Counted from the stretch's first letter, positions 27,576 to 38,319 are shown. The stretch: DNA of 64,000 nt from Prevotella vespertina (GCF_009728485.1 NZ_VVIQ01000001.1:62001-126000), one strand, 5' to 3'. Notes: generated by a model from the letters alone, not told the origin. Made by a program: numbers and translations.

Positions 27576-29021
27576 TTATCCTACTGTTCCTTCAAGTGTT
27601 ACAGAGAGTAGCTTCTGTGCCTCAACAGCAAACTCCATTGGGAGCTTATTGAGTACGTCCTTAGCATAACCATTGACGATCAAACCAACGGCATCTTCAG
27701 TAGGAATACCACGCTGATTACAATAGAAAAGCTGGTCTTCACTAATCTTAGAAGTAGTAGCCTCATGCTCTACAATAGCTGTATCGTTGTGGATATCCAT
27801 ATAAGGGAAGGTATGAGCACCGCAGTCAGAACCTAAGAGAAGAGAGTCGCAACTTGAGTAGTTGCGGGCGTTCTCAGCATTAGCTATAGCACGTACCAAA
27901 CCACGATAAGAGTTCTGACTGTGTCCGGCAGAGATACCCTTAGAGATGATTGTACTCTTGGTATTCTTACCCATGTGAATCATCTTCGTACCCGTATCTG
28001 CCTCTTGGTAGTTATTTGTTACAGCAACAGAATAGAACTCTGCCTGTGAGTTATCACCCTTCAATACACAAGAAGGATATTTCCAAGTAATAGCCGAACC
28101 TGTCTCTACCTGTGTCCATGACAGCTTAGAGTTTACACCACGTAGTTCACCACGCTTTGTAACAAGGTTCAAGACGCCACCCTTACCGTTCTCATCACCT
28201 GGATACCAGTTCTGAACAGTAGAGTATTTAACCTCCGCATTGTCCAAGACAACGATTTCAACTACTGCTGCATGCAACTGATTCTCGTCACGCATAGGAG
28301 CGGTACAGCCCTCAAGGTAACTAACGTATGAATCATCGTCAGCAACAATCAGTGTGCGTTCAAACTGACCTGTATTAACAGCATTGATACGGAAATACGA
28401 ACTAAGTTCCATTGGACAGCGAACTCCCTTAGGGATATATACAAAGGAGCCATCACTGAAGACCGCAGAGTTGAGTGCTGCAGAATAGTTATCACGATAA
28501 GGAACAACACTTCCAAGATACTTACGTATCAAGTCTGGATGTTCCTGAACCGCCTCACCGATAGAGCAAAAGATAATACCCTTCTCTGCTAACTGCTTCT
28601 TAAAGGTAGTCTTCACTGATACTGAGTCCATGATGGCATCAACAGCCGTCCCACTCAGTGCTAATCGTTCTTCCAAAGGAATACCTAACTTATCGAAAGT
28701 CTTCTCTAACTCTGGGTCAATCTCCTTATTCTTAGGCTTCTTCGCCAATGGATCAGCATAATAAGAGATTTCCTGCAAATGTAGTTCTGGCAAATGCAAG
28801 TGTCCCCACGTTGGTATAGGGAGCGTCTGCCAGTAACGGAAAGCCTTCAAACGAAAATCGAGGAGCCACTCTGGTTCCCCTTTCTTCTGCGAAATAAGTC
28901 GAACGACATCCTCGTTCAGACCTTTCGGAATGACCTCCGTATGTACATCAGTCGTAAAGCCGAACTCATACTTCTGCTCTGCGACTTTCTTTACAAATTC
29001 ATTATTCTTGTTCTCAGACAT
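27576..29021 (-). CDS. sufB: SufB, Fe-S assembly scaffold subunit
   Basis: SufB is the subunit on which nascent clusters form, receiving sulfur from SufS. The 481-residue protein has the family blocks [53 protein letters not shown] and [17 protein letters not shown]. It ends with the conserved [19 protein letters not shown] segment. It is the first gene of the operon sufB, secreted protein, sufC, sufD, sufS. Confidence 0.97.
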   Translation of the reverse strand: MSENKNNEFVKKVAEQKYEFGFTTDVHTEVIPKGLNEDVVRLISQKKGEPEWLLDFRLKAFRYWQTLPIPTWGHLHLPELHLQEISYYADPLAKKPKNKEIDPELEKTFDKLGIPLEERLALSGTAVDAIMDSVSVKTTFKKQLAEKGIIFCSIGEAVQEHPDLIRKYLGSVVPYRDNYSAALNSAVFSDGSFVYIPKGVRCPMELSSYFRINAVNTGQFERTLIVADDDSYVSYLEGCTAPMRDENQLHAAVVEIVVLDNAEVKYSTVQNWYPGDENGKGGVLNLVTKRGELRGVNSKLSWTQVETGSAITWKYPSCVLKGDNSQAEFYSVAVTNNYQEADTGTKMIHMGKNTKSTIISKGISAGHSQNSYRGLVRAIANAENARNYSSCDSLLLGSDCGAHTFPYMDIHNDTAIVEHEATTSKISEDQLFYCNQRGIPTEDAVGLIVNGYAKDVLNKLPMEFAVEAQKLLSVTLEGTVG

Positions 29022-29322
29022 TTGTTTTGTGATTAAAGAGAGGAGAGGCTGTTCAGTCGTTAAAGAGGTTAAAGGGTGTCAGAGAAATCAAGATCAATAC
29101 TTACAATTGCCGTAGACCTCTTTATCACTAACGTTTAGCCCATCTGAAAAACACTCTTTACCTTTCTTATACCTATTGCTTGACGCATCAAAACCTATCG
29201 CTCGTGTTCATCCAACAATAAGTCTTTTTAGCTCTCGCCATCTCTATTCTCGATACTAAATATACACTCTATGACCATACAAGATGTATGCCATGAAGTT
29301 CTACGGCAACATTTGTTACCAC
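29022..29322. other. Non-coding gap upstream of sufB
   Basis: This must contain the suf promoter, but no clean -33/-7 pair is seen. The nearest candidate is a stretched element (TAGGTTTTG on the minus strand near 29193). No gene or RNA was found. Confidence 0.35.
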
Positions 29323-29323
29323 G

Positions 29324-29368
29324 AAGAAAAACCGTCTTTACTCCTTTTATGGAGAAAAGACGGTTTTT
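29324..29368 (-). terminator. Intrinsic terminator of the rimP-nusA-infB operon
   Basis: The minus strand shows a long stem (AAACCGTCTTTTCTCC paired with GGAGTAAAGACGGTTT, one mismatch) and then a T run at 29328-29324. It lies just after the infB stop. Confidence 0.9.
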
Positions 29369-29375
29369 TATATTG

Positions 29376-32312
29376 TTACAATTTCTGTTCAACCTCAATC
29401 TCCGTGAAGGTTTCGATGATATCACCCACCTGTAAATCATTGTAATTGACAAGTGAAATACCACATTCAAGTCCTGTAGCGACCTCCTTCACATCGTCCT
29501 TATAACGCTTCAAAGCATCAATAGGAGCTGTATGGATAACGATTCCGTCACGGACTACGCGACCCTTATCCTTGCTGTGAACCTTACCTTCAGTAACCAT
29601 ACCACCAGCAACAGTTCCAACCTTGGAAATCTTGAAGACCTGTTTAACCTCAAACTGACCAGTGACAATCTCCTTCTTCACCTTGTCAAGCATACCCACC
29701 ATCGTTGACTTAACATCGTCGATAGCATCATAGATGACAGAGTAAGTATTGATTTCTACACCCTCACGGTCAGCCAAACGGCGTGCATCAGCAGAAGGAC
29801 GAACCTGGAAGCCGACGATAACAGCGTCTGAAGCTGATGCCAACATAACATCGTTCTCAGAAATCTGACCTACAGCCTTACTGATCACGTTCACATTAAC
29901 CTTCTCTGTTGACAGCTTGATGAATGAGTCAGACAATGCCTCGATAGATCCATCAGTATCACCCTTCACAATGATATTCATCTCATGGAACTCACCACGA
30001 GCGATTCGGTGAGAGATATCAGACAGGGTAAGACGAGTCTGTGTACGCAAGCCTTGCTCACGCTGCAACTGTTCACGCTTGTTAGCAATCTCACGTGCCT
30101 CCTGCTCTGTCTCCATAACATGGAAGGTATCACCAGCTGTTGGTGCACCATTCAGACCGAGGATGATTGCAGGCTCTGCTGGTCCAGCACTCTCAATACG
30201 CTGGTTACGCTCATTGAACATAGCCTTGATACGACCCCATGAAGTACCAGCGATAACATTATCACCAATCTTCAAAGTACCATTAGATACAAGAACCGTA
30301 CTTACATAACCACGACCCTTATCAAGTGAAGACTCAATGATAGTACCTGTAGCCTTACGGTTAGGGTTAGCTTTGAGATCCATCATATCAGCTTCAAGAA
30401 GGACTTTGTCGAGAAGTTCGTTCACCCCGATACCCTTCTTAGCACTGATTTCCTGACACTGATACTTACCACCCCATTCTTCAACGAGCAGATTCATTTG
30501 TGACAAGTCTTCACGAATCTTATCAGGATTAGCTCCTGGCTTATCAATCTTATTGATTGCAAAGACCATAGGAACACCTGCTGCCTGTGCATGAGCAATC
30601 GCCTCCTTGGTAGTAGGCATCACAGAGTCGTCTGCAGCAATGATGATAATCACAATATCAGTAACCTGTGCACCACGAGCACGCATAGCAGTAAATGCTT
30701 CGTGACCCGGAGTATCAAGGAAGGTAACCTTGCGTCCGTTCTCAAGTGTCACACCATAAGCACCGATGTGCTGGGTAATACCACCTGCCTCACCAGCAAT
30801 TACATTCGTATTACGGATATGGTCGAGCAAAGAAGTCTTACCATGGTCAACATGACCCATGACAGTCACGATTGGAGCACGTGACACGAGATCGTTCTCA
30901 TCATCCTCCTCTTCACTAACAGCTTCCTGTACTTCAGCACTAACATACTCTGTCTTGAAGTCGAACTCATCAGCAACAAGGTTGATAGTCTCTGCATCAA
31001 GACGCTGGTTGATAGACACCATGATACCTACAGACATCAAGGTTGAGATGACATTTGTTACAGGAACATTCATCATTGTTGCCAACTCTGAAACAGTAAC
31101 AAACTCTGTCAACTTCAATATCTTACTTTCCTTGCGCTCTGCCTTAGCCTCTGCATTCAGACGTTCTTGAACAGCATCACGCTTCTCTTTACGGTATTTA
31201 GCACCCTTCTTATTCTGACTCTTGCTTGTCAAGCGTGCAAGTGTCTCCTTTACCTGGCGTGCTACAGCCTCATCATCAACCTCTAAAGGCTTCTGATTAC
31301 GATTGCGGTTCTTCTTACCCGCATTCTTGTTGCCACCGCCATTGTTGTTATTGCCTTTCTTACCATTCTGGTTCTGCTGCTGATTAGCGGCAGCATTGAT
31401 ATCAACACGTTCCTTGTTAATACGAACGCGTTTCTTCTTGCCCTGACCATTACCCTGACCAGCTTTCTCCTCACGCTCTTTACGGCGTTCCTCCTTACTC
31501 TTCTTCTTAGGGCGGGTACTCTGGTTCAAAGTGCTGAGGTCAATCTTACCTAAGACATTCACCTTAGGTGTATTCAAAATCTTCTTCTCGTTCTTTGTCA
31601 AGAAGAGCCCATTATCTTTCTTTTCCTCCACTACTGCAGAATTTGTAGTTGTATTTGATATTGTCGAAGCTGGCTCTGCCACTACGTCAGCTTTTACTTC
31701 TTTCTTAGAATCATCATGGTTCTTTTCCTCATTCTGAGGTGCCTCCACAACTTTTGGTTCAACAGACTTCTGTGTCATATGCCCCTCAACAGATTTCTCA
31801 ACCTTTGTTTTATTAGGAGTAACAGACTTATCTGTCTCTACCTTTTCTATTGGCTTTTCATTAACAACAGGCTTATCTTCTTTTTCGGATTTCAAAACCT
31901 TATTAACCTCATTCTTACCCTGCTCTTGGCTAACGGCAGTAGCAGCTACAGGTTCAGAGTTCTTTTCAGTAGGAGCAACAGAAGACTTAGCGACCGGCTT
32001 ATTAAGCTGATCGAGATCTATTTTTCCGACTGGTTTATACTGCGGACGATTACCCTTAAGCAGAGCCTCTGCCCTATGATCAGCAGTAGACTTCTTCTCT
32101 TTAGGCTTCTTTTGGAAAAGTTTAGCAGCGTCATTCTTAACCTCTTTATCGTTTTTAAAGGCTCCGACAAGAGCATTATACTGCCCATCACTGAGTTTGA
32201 AGTTCAAGTCACTCTTAACCTCTCCCAACTCTTGTTTCTTCTCCAAGAACTCCACTGCCGTCTGAAGTCCTATATTCAATTCTCGAATTGCTTTGTTTAA
32301 TCTGATGCTCAT
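29376..32312 (-). CDS. infB: Translation initiation factor IF-2
   Basis: IF-2 is the GTPase that brings fMet-tRNA to the 30S subunit. The 978-residue protein has a long, poorly conserved N-terminal region. It includes the IF2_N-like motif near the start ([20 protein letters not shown]), then Lys/Glu/Val-rich low-complexity sequence and an Asn/Gly/Lys-rich stretch around residues 305-345. The GTPase domain follows with G1 [11 protein letters not shown]3 DTPGHEAF and G4 [10 protein letters not shown], and then the C-terminal domains. It is the third gene of rimP-nusA-infB, 144 nt after nusA. Confidence 0.98.
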   Translation of the reverse strand: MSIRLNKAIRELNIGLQTAVEFLEKKQELGEVKSDLNFKLSDGQYNALVGAFKNDKEVKNDAAKLFQKKPKEKKSTADHRAEALLKGNRPQYKPVGKIDLDQLNKPVAKSSVAPTEKNSEPVAATAVSQEQGKNEVNKVLKSEKEDKPVVNEKPIEKVETDKSVTPNKTKVEKSVEGHMTQKSVEPKVVEAPQNEEKNHDDSKKEVKADVVAEPASTISNTTTNSAVVEEKKDNGLFLTKNEKKILNTPKVNVLGKIDLSTLNQSTRPKKKSKEERRKEREEKAGQGNGQGKKKRVRINKERVDINAAANQQQNQNGKKGNNNNGGGNKNAGKKNRNRNQKPLEVDDEAVARQVKETLARLTSKSQNKKGAKYRKEKRDAVQERLNAEAKAERKESKILKLTEFVTVSELATMMNVPVTNVISTLMSVGIMVSINQRLDAETINLVADEFDFKTEYVSAEVQEAVSEEEDDENDLVSRAPIVTVMGHVDHGKTSLLDHIRNTNVIAGEAGGITQHIGAYGVTLENGRKVTFLDTPGHEAFTAMRARGAQVTDIVIIIIAADDSVMPTTKEAIAHAQAAGVPMVFAINKIDKPGANPDKIREDLSQMNLLVEEWGGKYQCQEISAKKGIGVNELLDKVLLEADMMDLKANPNRKATGTIIESSLDKGRGYVSTVLVSNGTLKIGDNVIAGTSWGRIKAMFNERNQRIESAGPAEPAIILGLNGAPTAGDTFHVMETEQEAREIANKREQLQREQGLRTQTRLTLSDISHRIARGEFHEMNIIVKGDTDGSIEALSDSFIKLSTEKVNVNVISKAVGQISENDVMLASASDAVIVGFQVRPSADARRLADREGVEINTYSVIYDAIDDVKSTMVGMLDKVKKEIVTGQFEVKQVFKISKVGTVAGGMVTEGKVHSKDKGRVVRDGIVIHTAPIDALKRYKDDVKEVATGLECGISLVNYNDLQVGDIIETFTEIEVEQKL

Positions 32313-32456
32313 TAACTTTATTTTATTCGGTGTTGGGTGCTAGTTGTTGGTAGTTGTTTTGCCTTTTGGTAGAGAGGGGTTCCGAACATGGAGTCGATAA
32401 ATAGTCACACCCGTTAGCTATCAATCAACAGCCATCACCCACCAACCAATCACCTT

Positions 32457-33722
32457 TTATTGTTCAAACTCTGACTTCAATATGTTCAAGACATTATCAA
32501 CAGTCTCTTCCTCTAAGTCAGCTTTCTCGATTAACATCTCACGTGGAGCATTCAATACCTGTCGAGCAGTGTCAAGTCCGATACCTTTAATAGCATCGAT
32601 AACCCACTGATCAATCTCATCAGAGAACTCATCCAAATAGATATCCTCTTCTGCATTCTGTTCATCAAGCTCACGGAACACATCGATAGTATAACCTGTC
32701 AGCATACTAGCTAACTTGATATTCATACCACCACGACCAATAGCTAGACTCACTTCTTCTGGTTGCAAGTAAACTTCAGCCTTCTTGTTTTCCTCATCAA
32801 TGGTCAAACTGCTAACCTTAGCAGGAGCCAGTGCACGCTGAATGAAGAGCTTAGTATTAGCTGTCCAATTGATGACATCAAGGTTTTCGTTACATAATTC
32901 ACGAACGATGCCATGTACACGACTTCCACGCACACCAACGCAAGCTCCAACAGGATCAATGCGTTCATCAAAACTCTCAACAGCTATCTTCGCACGCTCA
33001 CCAGGCATACGAGCAATCTTATGAATTGCTATTAAGCCTTCCGCAATTTCAGGAACTTCTGCTTCAAGAAGACGCTCTAAGAATTCAGGAGCAGTACGTG
33101 AAAGGATAATCTTTGGATTGTTATTTTCATTATCAACACGATGAATCACCGCACGAATAGTCTCACCCTTACGATACTGATCACGTGGAATCTGTTCACC
33201 CTTAGGGAGTATCAACTCGTTATTCTCGTCATCAACAAGTAAGACTTCACGTTTCCAAGTTTGATAGACTTCACCTGAAATTATTTGACCAACACGATCC
33301 TTATACTTATTATATAGAGAGTCATGCTCCAATTCAAGGATCTTTGACGCCAAAGTCTGGCGTAAATTCAAGATAGCACGGCGACCGAACTTATTAAAAT
33401 CGACCTCCTCACTAACATCCTCACCAACTTCATAATCGGCTTCTATCTTACGTGCATCCGTCAGACTAATCTCTTTATTTTCGTCTTTAACCTCACCATC
33501 AGCCACAACTACGCGGTTACGGTGAATCTCAAAGTCTCCCTTATCAGGATTAACAATCACGTCGAAGTTTTCATCGCTACCGAATATCTTTGCGAGAACA
33601 TTACGAAAGCTCTCTTCCAATACACTCACAAGTGTTGTGCGATCGATACTCTTGGTGTCTTTAAACTCCTTAAAGGTCTCGATCATATTCGGACGCTCTT
33701 CTTCTACTTTTCTTGCTGCCAT
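32457..33722 (-). CDS. nusA: Transcription factor NusA
   Basis: NusA binds RNA polymerase and modulates pausing, hairpin-dependent termination and antitermination. The 421-residue protein has the N-terminal polymerase-binding domain (MIETFKEFKDTKSIDRTTLV, DFEIHRNRVVV), an S1 domain (GQIISGEVYQTWKREVLL), and KH1 and KH2 domains (GACVGVRGSRVHGIVREL, VSLAIGRGGMNIKLAS). A short acidic C-terminal part follows. Only 5 nt separate it from rimP. M13 is an alternative start, but the Bacteroidetes family usually has the short basic/acidic N-terminal extension seen here. Confidence 0.97.
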   Translation of the reverse strand: MAARKVEEERPNMIETFKEFKDTKSIDRTTLVSVLEESFRNVLAKIFGSDENFDVIVNPDKGDFEIHRNRVVVADGEVKDENKEISLTDARKIEADYEVGEDVSEEVDFNKFGRRAILNLRQTLASKILELEHDSLYNKYKDRVGQIISGEVYQTWKREVLLVDDENNELILPKGEQIPRDQYRKGETIRAVIHRVDNENNNPKIILSRTAPEFLERLLEAEVPEIAEGLIAIHKIARMPGERAKIAVESFDERIDPVGACVGVRGSRVHGIVRELCNENLDVINWTANTKLFIQRALAPAKVSSLTIDEENKKAEVYLQPEEVSLAIGRGGMNIKLASMLTGYTIDVFRELDEQNAEEDIYLDEFSDEIDQWVIDAIKGIGLDTARQVLNAPREMLIEKADLEEETVDNVLNILKSEFEQ

Positions 33723-33727
33723 AGCCT

Positions 33728-34195
33728 TTACTTGAAACTTATTATATATTTTGTATACTTTACTTCATCCATCTTGTACGCATGGTCTACATCCATTTTC
33801 ACTGGACGCTTCTTTCCTTCCACTTGTACTTTCTCATTAACAGCAACGATGAAATCATTGCCATCAACGCTCTTCAAAACGCCTTTAACCTTCTTCCCAT
33901 CCTTATCCAACACCTCAACTTCCTTTCCAATAAAGTTCACATACTGTTGAGGAACCTTGAATGGCTGTCCTAGACCAGCAGAACCAACTTCTAACTCATA
34001 ATCCTCCTCATCACGTGAAAGGCGATCTTCTATATATTTACTCAGCTCTACACAATCCTCTATCCACACCCCATCGGCGTGATCAATCTCAACGACAATC
34101 TTGTCATCTGAACTGATTTGAATGTCAACTAGGAAGTATTCCTTACCTTCCAGCCACTCGTCAACGAGACTCTTTACAACGTTTTTATCTATCAT
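33728..34195 (-). CDS. rimP: Ribosome maturation factor RimP
   Basis: RimP assists late assembly of the 30S subunit. The 155-residue protein has the N-terminal domain with VEIDHADGVWIEDCVELSKY and the block YELEVGSAGLGQPFK, then a C-terminal SH3-like domain (FIGKEVEVLDKDGKKVKGVL). First gene of the rimP-nusA-infB operon, it has a consensus promoter and a terminator-like hairpin in its leader. Confidence 0.95.
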   Translation of the reverse strand: MIDKNVVKSLVDEWLEGKEYFLVDIQISSDDKIVVEIDHADGVWIEDCVELSKYIEDRLSRDEEDYELEVGSAGLGQPFKVPQQYVNFIGKEVEVLDKDGKKVKGVLKSVDGNDFIVAVNEKVQVEGKKRPVKMDVDHAYKMDEVKYTKYIISFK

Positions 34196-34213
34196 AAGCG
34201 TTTTAATATGAAA

Positions 34214-34241
34214 AATGAGGAGCTATCGAAAGCCCCTCATT
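34214..34241 (-). promoter_or_regulatory. Terminator-like hairpin in the rimP leader
   Basis: Between the predicted start site (about 34250) and the rimP ATG (34195), the minus strand has an 11-bp stem with one mismatch (AATGAGGGGCT, loop TTCGAT, AGCTCCTCATT). It runs directly into a stretch of five Ts. Its form is that of an intrinsic terminator placed before the operon that encodes NusA, so attenuation or autoregulation is possible. Confidence 0.6.
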
Positions 34242-34255
34242 CCTCTGAACGTGTG

Positions 34256-34287
34256 CAAAGTTACAAATAAATTCGACACAAGCCAAA
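34256..34287 (-). promoter_or_regulatory. Promoter of rimP-nusA-infB
   Basis: On the minus strand TTTG (34287-34284), exactly 20 nt, then TAACTTTG (34263-34256) is a full match to the Bacteroidetes consensus. Confidence 0.8.
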
Positions 34288-34551
34288 TGTTTTCTACTTT
34301 TTCTTAAGACTTCACTTGTTCTAATACATATAACGCAAGTGATGTGTAATAAGACTTTCTAACCCAAACTAATCCAATGCTCCTTAAAGTAAACATACTT
34401 TTAATTATTCCCCAAGCTAGCCTTTCTTGTGAAGCAGAAAACGCTCTATTTAATTAGGGAAAACAATCACTTTGCTTAAAAAATAATCTAAAAGTTGACA
34501 ATAAACAGATTATTTAATAATTATAAATAAACTATTTTCTCCACAAAGGAA

Positions 34552-34639
34552 ACACCCTTTTACAAGTATATAGATACCCTTTAATAACCAAGAAGATGCC
34601 CTTTGATTACTTCAAAGGGCATCTTTTCTCTTTAAAAAG
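34552..34639. repeat. Array D: 22-bp tandem units with ATRCCCTTT motif
   Basis: Units start at 34552, 34574, 34596 and 34618, exactly 22 bp apart, with ACACCCTTTTAC, ATACCCTTTAAT and ATGCCCTTTGAT; the fourth is inverted in sense. Units three and four form a 14-bp perfect stem (34593-34606 with 34612-34625) with a 5-nt loop. This may also end the ctpA-type mRNA, whose stop is 60 nt away. The rest of 34288-34551 holds no gene. Confidence 0.75.
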
Positions 34640-34684
34640 GTATCTATTGATAGTCTTAAAAACTTACGCTTTATCTAATACTTA

Positions 34685-36376
34685 CTACTTTTTAATATCA
34701 ACAGATGGTTGCAGTATTTTCTTATATGCAGCTGGATCTTTCAACAACTCTACAGCCCTTTTCCATTGTTTGTCGAACTGCAAACTATTTTCCATTGATC
34801 CTCTCTGGTAGTAATAAGCAGAAACAAGATCACTTGTCAACAACTGTTTTAAGGTCTGCTTGTTGTAATCAAGATCCTTAGCAATGTTATGATTGAGCTT
34901 TTTCTCCAATGCATCGAACTCTGGTTTAGCGTCATCATAATAACCTTCAAACCTTGCTAATTTCACAAGACCTTCTAGATATTTCTTGCTTTCACGATCA
35001 TATTTGAAGCCACTCTTTAGTACTGCCTGTTTAAAATCAGCGTAATCCGCATCGGAGATAACAAAGTTCTTTGCAGGAGCAATTGTAGGATGTGTACTCA
35101 AATACTTCAATTCCCAATTCAACATCACTTCACTTGAATCACGTCCAGATGAGGTAAGATAAAAAGCAATATTAGGCAAAGAGTCTGGTTGCACCTCAAT
35201 ATCTGGCTTAATACCTCCACCATCTCTGACCTCACGACCATCAGCAGTATAGAACACATGCGTCAAGGAATCTGGCACATGTTCGGTGTATCCACCATTA
35301 GAATGTTTATAATTGATTGCTTGAATACAACGTCCACTAGGAATATAATATTTACTGGTTGTCAACTTTAAATTAGCATTATAAGGAAGATCCATTGACA
35401 CTTGCACAAGTCCCTTTCCATAGGTTCGTGTACCAAGAATAACCGCACGATCCAAGTCTTGTAAACTGCCACTAGTAATTTCACTGGCACTTGCAGTCTC
35501 ATCATTCACTAGAACAACAATCGGCATAACAGTGTCTATTGGCTCAACAGTTGTCTTATATTCTTTATTTGCGCGTTCTATCTTTCCAATGGTTTTCACC
35601 AATGTTATGCCCTTAGGAACAAACATATTAACAATATTGATAGCCTCTTGCAAACTACCACCTCCATTATTTCGAAGATCCAAGACTAGCGACTTCATTC
35701 CTTGTTTCTTCATATCAAGAAAAGCACGTCGCACATCCTTTGAACAATCAGTTGTAAAAGAGTTGAGATTCAGATAACCGACTCCATCATCCTGCAAACC
35801 ATAATAAGGAACAGCAGGAAGTTGAATTGAACGACGTGTAATCTTAAACTTCATCTTCTTACCTGTTGATGGTCTCTTTATCGTGAGGACAAATCGTGAG
35901 CCAGCATCACCACGTAATCTATTACTTACATAGGAGACATCTTTACCCACCATAGACGAGTCACCAATAGCAAGAATAATATCCCCTTTCTTCAATCCAG
36001 CCTCTGAAGCAGGCATATTTTCGTATGGTTGATCAATAATCGTATTCTTTATAGCAAAGTTATAACGTATCACCGCACCGATACCAGCATACTTACCTGA
36101 GATCATTAGGTCAAGGTCTTTCACCTTATCTTCCGGATAATACACCGTATAAGGATCCAACGAATGAAGCATATAATTAATACCATTACCAACAACCTCA
36201 TCTGCATTGAGGGTGTCAACGTACATCAAATCGAGGTATTTATATATTGCAGAAAAGGTCTCGAGGTTCTTTGCTACCTTAAAATTATGATCCTTGTCCG
36301 AATTATTTTGTGCCACTGCAGCACCACCAAAAGCAAGAATCCAAAGACAGAATACTATGAATAGTTTTTTCATCAC
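34685..36376 (-). CDS. S41 family C-terminal processing peptidase
   Basis: This is a periplasmic Ser/Lys protease of the CtpA/Prc type that trims or degrades envelope proteins with exposed C-termini. The 563-residue protein has a signal peptide (about 1-22, ending AVAQ) and a PDZ domain (about 95-180; MPASEAGLKKGDIILAIGDS). The peptidase core has LDLRNNGGGSLQEA, the nucleophile block NDETASASEITSG (Ser296/298) and the base in TYGKGLVQ (Lys321). A C-terminal helical region follows. A -7 match (TACTTTTG, 36420-36413) lies upstream. Confidence 0.94.
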   Translation of the reverse strand: MMKKLFIVFCLWILAFGGAAVAQNNSDKDHNFKVAKNLETFSAIYKYLDLMYVDTLNADEVVGNGINYMLHSLDPYTVYYPEDKVKDLDLMISGKYAGIGAVIRYNFAIKNTIIDQPYENMPASEAGLKKGDIILAIGDSSMVGKDVSYVSNRLRGDAGSRFVLTIKRPSTGKKMKFKITRRSIQLPAVPYYGLQDDGVGYLNLNSFTTDCSKDVRRAFLDMKKQGMKSLVLDLRNNGGGSLQEAINIVNMFVPKGITLVKTIGKIERANKEYKTTVEPIDTVMPIVVLVNDETASASEITSGSLQDLDRAVILGTRTYGKGLVQVSMDLPYNANLKLTTSKYYIPSGRCIQAINYKHSNGGYTEHVPDSLTHVFYTADGREVRDGGGIKPDIEVQPDSLPNIAFYLTSSGRDSSEVMLNWELKYLSTHPTIAPAKNFVISDADYADFKQAVLKSGFKYDRESKKYLEGLVKLARFEGYYDDAKPEFDALEKKLNHNIAKDLDYNKQTLKQLLTSDLVSAYYYQRGSMENSLQFDKQWKRAVELLKDPAAYKKILQPSVDIKK

Positions 36377-36500
36377 GTATGTTTTGTTTGTAAGTTATGA
36401 GCTTATAGGGGGCAAAAGTACATTATTATAATGGAAAATACATAATTAGCATAGGAAATTAAAGTATTTTACTCTTTTATTGAAATTTATTCTCAAAATA

Positions 36501-36532
36501 TTTGGTAGTTACAAATAAACATCGTACCTTTG
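36501..36532 (+). promoter_or_regulatory. Promoter of tRNA-Asn
   Basis: TTTG (36501-36504), 20 nt, TACCTTTG (36525-36532). The -7 element is identical to that of the tRNA-Glu promoter. Confidence 0.8.
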
Positions 36533-36558
36533 CAACCGCTTACAAGAAACAAGCACCT

Positions 36559-36632
36559 GCTTCAGTAGCTCAGTTGGTTAGAGCACCTGACTGTTAATCA
36601 GGGGGTCGTTGGTTCAAGCCCATCCTGGAGCG
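36559..36632 (+). tRNA. tRNA-Asn (anticodon GTT)
   Basis: The 74-nt cloverleaf has acceptor stem GCTTCAG/CTGGAGC (one T-G pair), D arm with GCTC/GAGC, anticodon stem CCTGA/TCAGG with loop CTGTTAA (anticodon GTT) and T loop TTCAAGC. CCA is not encoded. Confidence 0.95.
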
Positions 36633-36640
36633 CATAGAAA

Positions 36641-36674
36641 AGGAAATTCTCAATTAGAGAATTTCCTTTTTTTC
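36641..36674 (+). terminator. Intrinsic terminator after tRNA-Asn
   Basis: An 11-bp perfect stem (AGGAAATTCTC, 5-nt loop, GAGAATTTCCT) followed by a T run, 9 nt after the tRNA. Confidence 0.9.
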
Positions 36675-37073
36675 TTTTTCTAAGATAACATATTCACATT
36701 AAAGCCCCACTCTATTAGCTGTCTACTTGCTTTAATGACTTATTGTGTTGACAAGGAACACAAGTAGTATTGACTATTTACACTAGTAGTTCGAAGCTTC
36801 CTAAAGGATGAAGAATACAAAGGAGTTTAAAAAGAGCTAAGACCTATAAAAACGAAGAAAAATATTTCTACTACCAATTTTGGCACTCTCTTACCGAACA
36901 TAAATCACTAAAATCAAAACAACTACAGCAATTGTTAAAAATGACATCAACTATAATTAAAACTAAATTAGGGCCTTTTCAAATAGGAAAAGGTAGCAAA
37001 AGCAAGAATAAAATCATAAGAGAATACACCCTATCGATACTAGAAAAGAGTTTCCACAAGTTTAGATAAGAAG
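36675..37073. other. Non-coding gap, no gene recognised
   Basis: About 400 nt between the tRNA-Asn terminator and the SusE-like gene. Only a 7-bp inverted repeat (CCTTTTC/GAAAAGG, 36974-36993) is seen. Confidence 0.35.
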
Positions 37074-37119
37074 AAAGAGATATGCTACAACTAAGGAAAT
37101 TGCAACATATCTCTTTTTG
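37074..37119 (-). terminator. Putative terminator of the SusCDE-like operon
   Basis: An 11-bp perfect stem (AAAGAGATATG at 37074-37084 with CATATCTCTTT at 37106-37116). On the minus strand it is followed by a pyrimidine-rich tract, and on the plus strand by five Ts. It lies 32 nt after the SusE-like stop. Confidence 0.55.
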
Positions 37120-37150
37120 AAGAATCAATCACAAAGATCGTTTATACCTA

Positions 37151-38284
37151 TTATTGTACAGGCTCAAAGGATGTGTGTAAGTTATCTGCATCCAAACAAA
37201 GGGTAAACTTAAAGCGCCCAGGAGTAGTAACTTTCCACTTCACATCACCACCAGCTCCTTCATATCTAAACATATTCAATTGGTGATTAACAGCAGGATC
37301 AGCATTCGACTCTGGAGCAAAGAAGAATTGATCACCCCAGTTCGTACCAGTATTTACCTTGATTTCTCCGTTCTTAAATTCTCCTGTCCATGAGTAGATA
37401 TAAGGATAACGAGGATTCTCTATCTTAAATAAGCCTTCTGATGATCCAGGATCCCAACCAATAGAACAACCATCACCAACGATTCGGATTGTTTCACGAG
37501 TTGGTAATTGAACAATGTTCACGACACGACAATCCATGAACTCATCATTAATATCAACAATAAATGTTCGTGTGCCAGATGCTGTATTCGCAAAGTTTGA
37601 GACATTACCCTCATTAACAAACTTCAGCTTCTCACCACTATCTTGACCATAAGCAGGACGATCTGATGTAGGTGATGTTGTGAAATAATAACTACAAGGA
37701 GTTACAGGGAATGTACCTTCATAAATACCAGAGCCCAACTGACGCTGACTTAGTCGTTCTACACGTTCAGCCCCCGTAGCATCATCCTTGAGATGAGCAT
37801 AAAGATACATTGGAGTCTTCTCATAACCAGTCACACTAAACTCTACCATTGAGGATTCTGGCTTAATATATTTGATTTCATTATTTATCAACCCTACTAC
37901 TTCCGCTGTCACAGAAACCTTTGTACCAGCTGGAACCCACCGAGCTATTATATCATTAAGCTCCTTATGAGTGAATGTAACTTCTCGTTTTTTACCTATA
38001 GAAATAAATTCCGTATGGTTATCACTCTTTGATTCTGTGGCATAGAGTCTAATACTATAGGTGATTGAATCATAGTCCTTAATAGGACTTTTCACCTCAT
38101 CCCACTTGAAAGTAATAGCGGGCTGACCTTCTTGTCCCTTATTCAAGACCACTTCAGAAACAGATGCTTGAATGTGCATATCATCTGGCTGATTAGGTAG
38201 TTGAAAATAAGTAGGATCTTCATTACAAGCAGTAAATGCTAGAAGGATACTAAGAAGTCCGAATATTTTATTGATTGTCTTCAT
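37151..38284 (-). CDS. SusE-like glycan-binding lipoprotein
   Basis: The 377-residue protein has a lipoprotein signal (lipobox FTAC, Cys20) followed by Asn-Glu-Asp, the acidic pattern linked to surface export in Bacteroidetes. The N-terminal half (about 35-150) resembles the SusE immunoglobulin-like domain (GQPAITFKWDEVKSPIKDYD). The C-terminal half (about 155-375) resembles SusE/SusF carbohydrate-binding modules, with Trp/Tyr-rich segments such as IRIVGDGCSIGWDPGSSEG and YIYSWTGEFKNGEIKV. It is the last gene of an operon susC-like, susD-like, susE-like. Ligand unknown. Confidence 0.8.
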   Translation of the reverse strand: MKTINKIFGLLSILLAFTACNEDPTYFQLPNQPDDMHIQASVSEVVLNKGQEGQPAITFKWDEVKSPIKDYDSITYSIRLYATESKSDNHTEFISIGKKREVTFTHKELNDIIARWVPAGTKVSVTAEVVGLINNEIKYIKPESSMVEFSVTGYEKTPMYLYAHLKDDATGAERVERLSQRQLGSGIYEGTFPVTPCSYYFTTSPTSDRPAYGQDSGEKLKFVNEGNVSNFANTASGTRTFIVDINDEFMDCRVVNIVQLPTRETIRIVGDGCSIGWDPGSSEGLFKIENPRYPYIYSWTGEFKNGEIKVNTGTNWGDQFFFAPESNADPAVNHQLNMFRYEGAGGDVKWKVTTPGRFKFTLCLDADNLHTSFEPVQ

Positions 38285-38319
38285 TGTTTTCGCAATTATA
38301 ATTCATATTTCATGTTGGA

